Assembly (NCBI GenBank): GCA_003347645.1
Contig: QDFX01000003.1
Location: 124,001-188,000 of the forward strand
DNA length: 64,000 nucleotides
Direction: 5' to 3'
Source: Rhizobiaceae bacterium CPCC 101076
GTDB lineage: Bacteria; Pseudomonadota; Alphaproteobacteria; Rhizobiales; Methylopilaceae
Each line of letters begins with the position of its first letter. Within the stretch, counting starts at the first letter, position 1. The translations under genes were made by a program, and so were the position numbers. The notes under the pieces are model-generated. The model did no database searches. It saw only the letters and a list, made by a program, of their open reading frames with translations, and was not told the DNA's origin. This document shows positions 35,563 to 43,082 of the stretch, one piece after another.

Positions 35563-36353
35563 GCCCGGGCCGCGTCGGGCTCCTGCTCGCCGTGGCGATG
35601 ACCTTCGCGGGCTCGGCTTCGGCCGAGCCCGTGCTGTTGAAATCGGCCGGCAGCCTCAAGCCCGCGTTCACCCGATTGATCGCCGCGTTCGAGGCTCAGT
35701 CCGGCGCGAAGGTCGACCCGGAATTCGGTGCTTCGGGCCTGATGAAGGATAAAATCCTATCGGGTGATCCGACGGACATCTTCACCTCCGCCAATCTGGA
35801 GCACCCCAAGGCGGTTGCGGCGGCCAAGGGCGGAGATGCGAAGCCGTTCACTCACAACACACTCTGCGCGCTCGCGCAGCCCGAACTCGCGGTCACGTCG
35901 GACAGCCTGCTCGATACGCTGCTCGATCCGAAAATCGGGGTTGCGACTTCGACTCCAAAATCGGATCCGGCCGGCGATTATGCGTTCGCTCTGTTCGACA
36001 AGGCCGACGCACTGAAGGCGGGTTCGACCGCGACACTCAAGGCCAAGGCCCTGCAACTGACCGGCGGCCCGAACTCCGTGAAACCGCCGGAAGGCCGTTC
36101 GTCCTATGGGTTCATCATGGGGGAGAAACAGGCCGATATCTTCCTGACCTACTGCACCAATGCCGTGGTGGCAGCGAAGGAGGTACCGAGCCTGCAGACG
36201 ATCGCGATTCCGGCTAGTCTGGAGGTTGGCGCGGTCTACGGAATGATCGTTCTCTCTACCAATCCCGACGCGCAGAAGCTTGCGGACTTCATCCTGTCGC
36301 CGGCCGGACAATCGGTCCTCAAGGACTTCGGTTTCAGCGCTCCGTCCAAATAG
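35559..36353 (+). CDS. second, ModA-like substrate-binding protein
   Basis: 264-residue exported protein of the ModA/WtpA-like binding family, GTG start overlapping the tupA stop. Signal peptide residues 1-22 end SASAEP. The N-terminal segment VLLKSAGSLKPAFTRLIAAF, the GASGLMKDKILSGDPTDIF stretch, and TYCTNAVVA are those of molybdate-type binding proteins. No second permease is present, so it may deliver another ligand (for instance molybdate) to TupBC, or work as a sensor. Ends at a strong terminator. Confidence 0.82.
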   Translation: MSPGRVGLLLAVAMTFAGSASAEPVLLKSAGSLKPAFTRLIAAFEAQSGAKVDPEFGASGLMKDKILSGDPTDIFTSANLEHPKAVAAAKGGDAKPFTHNTLCALAQPELAVTSDSLLDTLLDPKIGVATSTPKSDPAGDYAFALFDKADALKAGSTATLKAKALQLTGGPNSVKPPEGRSSYGFIMGEKQADIFLTYCTNAVVAAKEVPSLQTIAIPASLEVGAVYGMIVLSTNPDAQKLADFILSPAGQSVLKDFGFSAPSK

Positions 36354-36375
36354 CGGAAGAGGCCGAAAGCCAAAC

Positions 36376-36405
36376 AAAAAGGGCGCCCGCAGGGGCGCCC
36401 TTTTT
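36376..36405. terminator. bidirectional rho-independent terminator
   Basis: AAAAAGGGCGCCC, four-base loop, then the exact complement ending TTTTT. It separates the tungstate uptake operon from the convergent fdh1A gene and can terminate both. Confidence 0.9.
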
Positions 36406-36421
36406 CGTTCAGCGAGTGCTC

Positions 36422-39196
36422 TTATTCGGCGGCTTCGGCCGGAGCCAGATCGCGCTCGATCTTGATCGCGCAATACTTGAACTCCGGGATCTTGCCGAAC
36501 GGGTCGAGCTGCGGGTTCGTCAGCATGTTCGCGGCAGCTTCCGCATAGGCGAACGGGATGAAGACGAGGCCGACCGGCATGCGGTCGTCGATGCGCGCCT
36601 TGAGGCGGATCGTGCCGCGGCGACTCGACACCAGCATGTACTCGCCGGTCTTGATGCCGGCGCGCGTCAGGTCGTGCGGCGACATATAGGCCACCGCCTC
36701 CGGCTCGACCGCGTCGAGAACGTTGGAGCGGCGGGTCATCGAACCCGTGTGCCAATGCTCAAGCTGACGGCCGGTGGTAAGGACCAGCGGGTAGTCGAGG
36801 TCCGGGGTCTCGGCCGGGTTGATCAGCTTGGCCGGGACGAACTTGCCGCGACCGGTCTTGGTCGGGAAGCCGTTGCCGAACACGATGTCATGGCCGGGCT
36901 CGTTCGGGCTGTCGACCGGGTAGGTGACCGACTCTTCGCGGTCAACGCGTTCCCAGCTGATGTTCGCGAGCGACGGCATCGCGCCGACCATCTCGGTGAA
37001 CACCTCGGAGACGTGGCCGTAGTTCCAGTCGAGGCCGAGACCGCGCGCCATATCCTGGATGATCCAGAGGTCCTGGCGAGCCTTGCCGGGCAGCGGCACC
37101 GCCGCGCGGCCCATCTGGACCTGGCGGTTGGTGTTGATGACCGTGCCGTCCTTCTCCGGCCAGGCGGAAGCGGGGAGCACGACGTCCGCATACTTCGCCG
37201 TCTCGGTCAGGAAGATGTCCTGGACGACGAGGTGGTCGAGCATGGCCAGCGCTTCGCGGGCGTGGTTCACGTCCGGATCCGACATCGCCGGGTTCTCGCC
37301 CTCGATGTAGCAGCCGGTGATCTTGCCGGCATGGATCGCATCCATGATCTCGACGACGGTCAGGCCGCGCTTCGGATCGAGCTTGGTGTTCCAGTACTTC
37401 TCGTAGAAGGCCTGAACCTCCGGGTCTTCGACCGACTTGTAATCCGGGTAGAACATCGGGATCAGGCCGGCGTCGGAGGCGCCCTGGACGTTGTTCTGGC
37501 CGCGCAGCGGGTGCAGGCCGGTGCCGGGGCGGCCGATCTGGCCGGTGACGAGCGACAGCGCGATCAGGCAGCGGCTGTTGTCCGTGCCGTGGATGTGCTG
37601 CGAAACGCCCATGCCCCAGAAGATGATCGAGGATTCAGCGCGGGCGTAGAGCCGTGCGACCTCGCGAAGCGTCTCGGCGGGAATGCCGCAGATCTTCTCC
37701 ATCTCTTCCGGCGGGTAGTTCTTGACGTTCTCGGCGAGCTTCTCGAAATCCTCGGTGTTCGCCTGGACGTACTGCTTGTCGTAGAGGCCTTCCTCGATGA
37801 TCGTGTGCAGCATCGCGTTCAGCATCGAGACGTCGCGTCCCGGCTTGAACTGCAGCATGTGCGTGGCGTGACGTGACAGGGCGACGCCGCGCGGGTCCAT
37901 CACGATCAGCTTCGCGCCACGCTCCGCGGCGTTCTTGAAGAAGGTCGCCGCGACCGGGTGGTTCTCGGTCGGGTTGGCGCCGATGACAACAATCACTTCA
38001 GCGTCTTCAGCCGCCATGAACGGAGCCGACACCGCGCCCGAACCAACGCCCTCGATCAGCGCCGATACCGACGAGGCGTGGCAAAGACGGGTGCAGTGGT
38101 CGACGTTGTTGGTGCCGAAGCCGGTACGGACAAGCTTCTGGAAGAGATAGGCCTCTTCGTTCGAACCCTTGGCCGAGCCGAAGCCGGCCAGTGCATTGCC
38201 GCCGCGCTCGTCGCGGATCTTGGCGAGACCGCCGGAGGCGACCGCAAGAGCCTCTTCCCAGGTCGCTTCCCGGAAATGGGTGAAGGGGTTCATCGGGTCG
38301 ATGTCGACGTCGTGTTTGGAAACGCCTTCCTTGCGGATCAGCGGCACGGTCAGACGATCGGGGTGATGGGCGTAGTCGAAGCCGAAGCGGCCCTTCACGC
38401 AGAGGCGGTTCTGGTTCGCCGGGCCGTCACGGCCTTCGACGGCGACTATCTTGTCGTCGTGGATCTGATAGGTCAGCTGGCAGCCGACGCCGCAGTATGG
38501 GCAGACCGAATTGACTTCGCGGTCCGGCGCATTGGTGTAGGTGCCTTCCGCGTCGATCAGGGTGGCCGGCATCAGAGCGCCGGTCGGGCAGGCCTGGACG
38601 CACTCGCCGCAGGCGACGCAGGTCGAATCGCCCATCGGGTCGTTGAAGTCGAACACGATCTGCTCGAGATGGCCGCGGCCGGCCATGCCGATGACGTCGT
38701 TGACCTGAACTTCACGGCAGGCGCGGACGCAGAGATTGCAGTGGATGCAGGCGTCGAGCTGCACGGCCATCGCCGGGTGCGAGAAGTCGTCGACTTTATT
38801 CGGACGCCCCAGTTCCGGGAAGCGGCTGTCCGCCACTTCGACCCTGTCGGCCCAGTTCCAGAAGCTGGAGTTCGGATCCTGCGAGGTCTCGCGCTCGGGC
38901 TGGTCAGCGACCAGGAGCTCGAACACCAGCTTGCGCGAGGTCTTCGCGCGCTCGGAAGCCGAATGCACCTTCATGCCCGGCGAAGGGGTGCGCACGCAGG
39001 AGGCAGCCAGTACGCGCTCGCCTTCCACCTCGACCATGCAGGCGCGGCAATTGCCGTCCGGGCGATAGCCGGGCTTCGGGCTGTAGCAGAGATGCGGGAT
39101 TTCCGTGCCCTGACGATTGGCGACTTGCCAAATCGTTTCGCCGGGGCCGGCGGTGACTTCCTTGCCGTCGAGGGTAAAGGTGATGCCGTCGAGCAT
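36422..39196 (-). CDS. fdh1A: NAD-linked formate dehydrogenase alpha subunit, Fdh1A-type
   Basis: 924-residue catalytic subunit oxidising formate to CO2 in the cytoplasm. Domains in order: an N-terminal NuoG-like [2Fe-2S] region (Cys37 in PHLCYSPKPG, then CRAC), two [4Fe-4S] clusters (CIHCNLCVRACR, CVACGECVQACP), the proximal cluster CPYCGVGC, then the bis-MGD domain with Cys in TRLCHASSVSA as metal ligand (no selenocysteine). Nearest layout is Methylorubrum Fdh1, a tungsten enzyme. Fits the adjacent tupBCA. Metal identity is inferred. Second gene of fdh1BA. Confidence 0.93.
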   Translation of the reverse strand: MLDGITFTLDGKEVTAGPGETIWQVANRQGTEIPHLCYSPKPGYRPDGNCRACMVEVEGERVLAASCVRTPSPGMKVHSASERAKTSRKLVFELLVADQPERETSQDPNSSFWNWADRVEVADSRFPELGRPNKVDDFSHPAMAVQLDACIHCNLCVRACREVQVNDVIGMAGRGHLEQIVFDFNDPMGDSTCVACGECVQACPTGALMPATLIDAEGTYTNAPDREVNSVCPYCGVGCQLTYQIHDDKIVAVEGRDGPANQNRLCVKGRFGFDYAHHPDRLTVPLIRKEGVSKHDVDIDPMNPFTHFREATWEEALAVASGGLAKIRDERGGNALAGFGSAKGSNEEAYLFQKLVRTGFGTNNVDHCTRLCHASSVSALIEGVGSGAVSAPFMAAEDAEVIVVIGANPTENHPVAATFFKNAAERGAKLIVMDPRGVALSRHATHMLQFKPGRDVSMLNAMLHTIIEEGLYDKQYVQANTEDFEKLAENVKNYPPEEMEKICGIPAETLREVARLYARAESSIIFWGMGVSQHIHGTDNSRCLIALSLVTGQIGRPGTGLHPLRGQNNVQGASDAGLIPMFYPDYKSVEDPEVQAFYEKYWNTKLDPKRGLTVVEIMDAIHAGKITGCYIEGENPAMSDPDVNHAREALAMLDHLVVQDIFLTETAKYADVVLPASAWPEKDGTVINTNRQVQMGRAAVPLPGKARQDLWIIQDMARGLGLDWNYGHVSEVFTEMVGAMPSLANISWERVDREESVTYPVDSPNEPGHDIVFGNGFPTKTGRGKFVPAKLINPAETPDLDYPLVLTTGRQLEHWHTGSMTRRSNVLDAVEPEAVAYMSPHDLTRAGIKTGEYMLVSSRRGTIRLKARIDDRMPVGLVFIPFAYAEAAANMLTNPQLDPFGKIPEFKYCAIKIERDLAPAEAAE

Positions 39197-39205
39197 GTTT
39201 GCCTC

Positions 39206-40960
39206 TTACTCCGCCGCCTGCAGCGACGCGAAATCGCCGCGGAAATGTTTCATGACCTGTTTGATCGGGTTCATCGCCGCCTGGCCGAGGCCGCAAATCG
39301 ACGCGTCGCCCATGACCTTGCCGAGTTCGACAAGGAGTTCCTCGTCCCATTTCGGCTGGCTGATTAGATGCACGGCCTTTTCAGTACCAACGCGGCACGG
39401 TGTGCACTGGCCGCAGCTCTCGTCCTCGAAGAACTTCAGAAGGTTGAGAGCGACGTCACGCATATTGTCTTTGTCGGACAGCACGACGACCGCTGCAGAC
39501 CCGATGAACGAGCCATGTTGCTCCAGCGTTCCGAAGTCTAGCGGGATGTCGGCCATCGAAGCCGGTAGGATACCGCCCGAAGGACCGCCCGGCAGGTAGC
39601 CCTTCAGCGTGTGGCCGTCGGCCATGCCGCCGCAATATTGGTCGACGAGTTCCTTCAGCGTGATGCCGGCCGGGCAAAGCTTGACGCCCGGCTCCTTGAC
39701 ACGGCCCGACACCGAGAAGGTGCGCAGGCCGGTGCGGCCGTTGGTACCGTGGCTCGCGAACCAGGCGCCGCCCTTTTCCAGGATCTCACGGACCCAGAAG
39801 ACGGTCTCGACATTGTTAATGAGCGTCGGGCGGCCGAACAGGCCGACCACGGACGGGAAGGGCGGCTTGTGGCGCGGAAGGCCGCGCTTGCCCTCGATGC
39901 TCTCGAGCATCGCCGACTCTTCGCCGCAAATATAGGCGCCGGCGCCGCGGCGGAGATGGATCTTGGTGTGCGGCGCGTGACCGGCTGCCTCGACCTTCGC
40001 GATCTCACGCAGAAGGATTTCGCGGCACTGCGGATATTCGTCACGCAGGTAGATGTAAACGTCAGTCGCCTCGACTGCCCAGGCGCCGATCAGCATTCCT
40101 TCGAGGAAGCGATGCGGGTCACGCTCAAGATAATGGCGGTCCTTGAACGTGCCGGGCTCCCCTTCGTCGCCGTTGATGGCCATCAGGCGCGGGCCGGGCT
40201 CGGCGCGGACGAAACGCCATTTACGGCCGGTCGGGAAACCGGCGCCGCCGAGACCGCGGATGCCGGAATCCTCAAGGCCCTTGATAACGCTTTCGACGTC
40301 GCGTGTGCCGTCGAGGCACTCGCCGAGCATCTTGTAGCCGTCGCCGGCGACATAGCCAGTGTAGTCGAGATAGTCCGGAATGTGCGGATGGGTGTGGCCG
40401 TGCTCGACAGCGTGCTTCACGCTCTCGACCGTCGCATTCTCATGCAGGCTGTGGCCGATCGCGGTGACTGGAGCATTGTGGCAGCCGCCCATGCAGGGAG
40501 CGCGGACGACCCGGACTTCGCTCTCGTCAACGCCGGCCTTCAGCGCTTCGAGAAGCTGTTCGGCGCCCGCGAGCGCGCAGCTCAGCGAGTCACAAACACG
40601 GACCGTGATCTTCGGCGGGGCTTCCTCGCCATCGAGGACGATATCGAAATGAGCGTAGAACGACGCGACCTCGTACACCTCGACGAGAGCCATCCGCATT
40701 TCCTTCGCCAGGGCGGCGAGGTGGCGGGCGTGCAGGCAGCCATAGGTGTCCTGGATGAGGTGAAGGTGCTCGATCAGCAGGTCTTCCTGGCGCGAGCGCG
40801 TGCCGAGCAGGCTGCGAATTTCTTCCAGGCTCTGCGGATCGACCTGGCGGCCCTTCTGCTGGTCGCGTGTCTTGCGACGGCCGGAACCGGGATGGATGCT
40901 CCGCGGGGGAACGGTCTTCCCGGCGGTCGAGTGGCTAATCGTCGTGGTCGGCGCGCTCAC
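39206..40960 (-). CDS. fdh1B: NAD-linked formate dehydrogenase beta subunit, FdsG-FdsB fusion
   Basis: 584-residue diaphorase subunit. Residues 40-200 are a NuoE/FdsG-like domain with [2Fe-2S] ligands in VCDSLSCALAG and APCMGGCHNAP. Residues 225-584 are NuoF/FdsB: FMN/NAD site GLGGAGFPTGRKW, GDEGEPGTFKDRHYLE, GAGAYICGEESAMLES, and [4Fe-4S] ligands ESCGQCTPCRVGT plus ICGLG. The fusion is the Fdh1B arrangement of methylotrophs; Fds enzymes split these. It passes electrons to NAD+. GTG start; fdh1A follows 9 bases after its stop. Confidence 0.93.
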   Translation of the reverse strand: MSAPTTTISHSTAGKTVPPRSIHPGSGRRKTRDQQKGRQVDPQSLEEIRSLLGTRSRQEDLLIEHLHLIQDTYGCLHARHLAALAKEMRMALVEVYEVASFYAHFDIVLDGEEAPPKITVRVCDSLSCALAGAEQLLEALKAGVDESEVRVVRAPCMGGCHNAPVTAIGHSLHENATVESVKHAVEHGHTHPHIPDYLDYTGYVAGDGYKMLGECLDGTRDVESVIKGLEDSGIRGLGGAGFPTGRKWRFVRAEPGPRLMAINGDEGEPGTFKDRHYLERDPHRFLEGMLIGAWAVEATDVYIYLRDEYPQCREILLREIAKVEAAGHAPHTKIHLRRGAGAYICGEESAMLESIEGKRGLPRHKPPFPSVVGLFGRPTLINNVETVFWVREILEKGGAWFASHGTNGRTGLRTFSVSGRVKEPGVKLCPAGITLKELVDQYCGGMADGHTLKGYLPGGPSGGILPASMADIPLDFGTLEQHGSFIGSAAVVVLSDKDNMRDVALNLLKFFEDESCGQCTPCRVGTEKAVHLISQPKWDEELLVELGKVMGDASICGLGQAAMNPIKQVMKHFRGDFASLQAAE

Positions 40961-41296
40961 TTTTTTGCAGCCCTGCCTGTTTTGGTTGGGTCACTTTGGA
41001 GCCTTTCGAAATATCAGTGCAGCACCAAAAATACCAGATACCAAAGCCTTAAATGCCTAGAGGTGCTTGGCTTTATTTGGTCTGCAAGAATGACGGTAAA
41101 TTGGCATTAAGGAGCCTTATGCTGCATCAAATGCAGCAATATGCAGCCTGTTGGCCATCTTAATCGGCCGTTCTGATCGCCCGATAGAGTGTCCCGATGA
41201 AGCGTCAGGCCGGCTTCGGGCCCTTCAACGCGCGGTGGGCGTGAACGGAAGACCGCCCCGTGCGTTTAGCCGGTGCACACGAATCCGGAGGGGACG
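40961..41296. other. divergent spacer upstream of fdh1BA
   Basis: 336 bases without a gene, holding the fdh1BA promoter and the promoter of the downstream small gene. Its middle (40975-41110) is AT-rich relative to the rest of the window. Besides the palindrome annotated separately, an imperfect dyad GCATTAAGG-AG-CCTTATGC at 41104-41122 overlaps it. No RNA gene or riboswitch fold was recognised. Confidence 0.6.
41120..41138. promoter_or_regulatory. perfect palindrome in the fdh1 promoter region
   Basis: TGCTGCAT-CAA-ATGCAGCA, eight-base arms with a three-base spacer, followed at 41141 by a third copy of the half-site ATGCAGC. It lies about 160 bases from both flanking start codons and is a candidate operator for fdh1BA. 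Confidence 0.55.
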
Positions 41297-41713
41297 ATGG
41301 CCAAGGCGAACGTCAACGATCGCGATAGCATCGAACTGATCTACGACCAGTCGGTCTTCGAGCACGACGCCGCGCGCAATGCGCGTGGCGAGAGTGCGGT
41401 GGTCCACGGGCTAAACATCCTCTCGGCTCCGGACGGAAATGGCACGATCGAGATCGCGCGTGCATCTAGGCACATTGCAGAACGCGACCCGGAAGGAGAT
41501 TCCGTCTTCATTGCCGCGTACCGCGCCCGCGCGACAACGGCCGATGACGCCAACGCCTATGCCGGCTCGATCTCACCGAGCTCGGAGGCCGTGAACGACA
41601 ACGGCGACTACGGTCGCTTCATCAACGAGGTGCTGGAAACTGTCCGCAATACGAAGTTCAAGCCGGCTATCGGCGTAGGCGACGACCGCATTAAGGGCTT
41701 CCGCGGCGGGTGA
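41297..41713 (+). CDS. hypothetical 138-residue protein
   Basis: Soluble, rather acidic protein of no family I recognise, rich in Asp, Asn and Ala (DRDSIELIYDQSVFEHDAA, ATTADDANAYAGSISPSSEA) and ending in a basic tail (DDRIKGFRGG). The composition suggests a partly disordered or surface protein; no signal peptide is visible. The ATG at 41297 has GGAGGGG seven bases upstream; the earlier GTG is less likely. It is divergent from fdh1BA and converges with the secretion operon, so context gives no function. Confidence 0.65.
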   Translation: MAKANVNDRDSIELIYDQSVFEHDAARNARGESAVVHGLNILSAPDGNGTIEIARASRHIAERDPEGDSVFIAAYRARATTADDANAYAGSISPSSEAVNDNGDYGRFINEVLETVRNTKFKPAIGVGDDRIKGFRGG

Positions 41714-41757
41714 GGCCGCCAGCGGACCCCTTCACAGATCCAGATTCGCTAGCGTTT

Positions 41758-43071
41758 TCATTCCTCCCGGAAGGCGCGCTTCACCTGATCGACGAACGGC
41801 TTCGTGAGATAGGAGAGGGCGGTTCTCTGGTCGGTCGAGATATAGACCTCGACCGGCATGCCGGGAATGAGCTTGCGCTCGCCCAGCCGGGCCATTTCTT
41901 CCGCGGATACCTCGATATCGGCGATGTAATAAATGTCGCCCGTGACCGTGTCCCGCGTGGTCGCCGGTGAGACATAGACGACCTGTCCAGACAATTCCGG
42001 CGTGGCGTTCCGGTTGAATGCCGAGAACCGAAGGCGGGCGTGCTGCCCGGTCGCGACTTGATCTATATCGCCCGGTATCAGCTTCGCCTCGGTCCGCAGC
42101 GTAGCGTTCTCGGGGACGATCGTGATCAGCCGTTCAGCTGGGGTGATGACACCGCCGATGGTGTGGACGGACACTTCGTTGATGTAGCCCGAGAGCGGAG
42201 CGCGGATATCTGTTCGAGACAGCCTGTCCTCGACCGCGATCCGGCGTTCGTTCAGCTCGGATATCTTCGCTTCGACCGCGCTGAGTTCGCGCTGGGCTTC
42301 GGTGCGGCTGGTCTGGTCGACAGCGATGATCTGCAGGCGGATCTCGCTCATCGTCGCATTGGCGCGCGCGATGCCGGCCTCGACCTCGCCGCGGCTGCCG
42401 AGAAGCCGGGCCGCCTCGCGATCGGTGTTGTAGACGCGCAGATTCTCGATCAGACCCTTCTGAAGAAGGTGCTTCAGTTTGGTGTTCTCGGAATCGATCA
42501 GCTTGATCTCGTCGACCTTGGCGACACGCTGAGCTTCCAGGCCCGCGATCTCCTTTTCGACCTGAGCGACCCGGAGCTCGAGCTGCTCCTTCTGGCTTTG
42601 CCGGTGGGTGAGATTGCCCTTGAACAGATTGGTCTCGCTTGTGGCGACCGCGGACGCTTCCGCAGAGGATTCCACGAAACCCTGCGGGAAAGTCAGCTCG
42701 GAGAGCATGTCGCGCTCGGCGGCGAGGCGTGCCCGGCGGGCCGTCATCTCGATCAGTTGCGCGCGGATGATGGACAGTTCGGCGCGCGTCTGCGCGTCGT
42801 CGAGACGAAGCAGGACCTGGCCCTTCTGGACGAAGTCGCCTTCACGGACGGATATTTCGCCGATGATCCCTCCGTCGCGATGCTGGATCGCCTTCAAGTT
42901 CCTGTCGATCTTGACCGAGCCCTGCGCAACGATCGCGCCCGACAGTTCGGCAAGGACGGCCCACGAGCCGCACCCGACGATGAGCAGCATGCTGAGGAGG
43001 ATGCCGGCAACGACCCGCCGGCCGATATGAAAGCCGAAATCACCGGCAGAGTTGGATTCCGCGCGAGACAT
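41758..43071 (-). CDS. HlyD-family type I secretion adaptor
   Basis: 437-residue membrane fusion protein bridging the inner-membrane ABC exporter and a TolC-like pore. One transmembrane helix at about 19-42, then the lipoyl half-motif (IQHRDGGIIGEISVREGDFV), a long periplasmic coiled coil (about 100-290), and the C-terminal beta-barrel with IRAPLSGYINEVSVHTIGGV and LIPGMPVEVYISTDQRT. Last gene of the secretion operon, 11 bases after the RTX gene. No outer-membrane TolC is encoded here. Confidence 0.93.
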   Translation of the reverse strand: MSRAESNSAGDFGFHIGRRVVAGILLSMLLIVGCGSWAVLAELSGAIVAQGSVKIDRNLKAIQHRDGGIIGEISVREGDFVQKGQVLLRLDDAQTRAELSIIRAQLIEMTARRARLAAERDMLSELTFPQGFVESSAEASAVATSETNLFKGNLTHRQSQKEQLELRVAQVEKEIAGLEAQRVAKVDEIKLIDSENTKLKHLLQKGLIENLRVYNTDREAARLLGSRGEVEAGIARANATMSEIRLQIIAVDQTSRTEAQRELSAVEAKISELNERRIAVEDRLSRTDIRAPLSGYINEVSVHTIGGVITPAERLITIVPENATLRTEAKLIPGDIDQVATGQHARLRFSAFNRNATPELSGQVVYVSPATTRDTVTGDIYYIADIEVSAEEMARLGERKLIPGMPVEVYISTDQRTALSYLTKPFVDQVKRAFREE

Positions 43072-43082
43072 GGTCGGCCTCC

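Noticed and set aside
36416-41110. Long plus-strand frames opposite fdh1A and fdh1B
   Set aside because: Shadows of strongly conserved minus-strand genes; no independent ribosome sites or family features.
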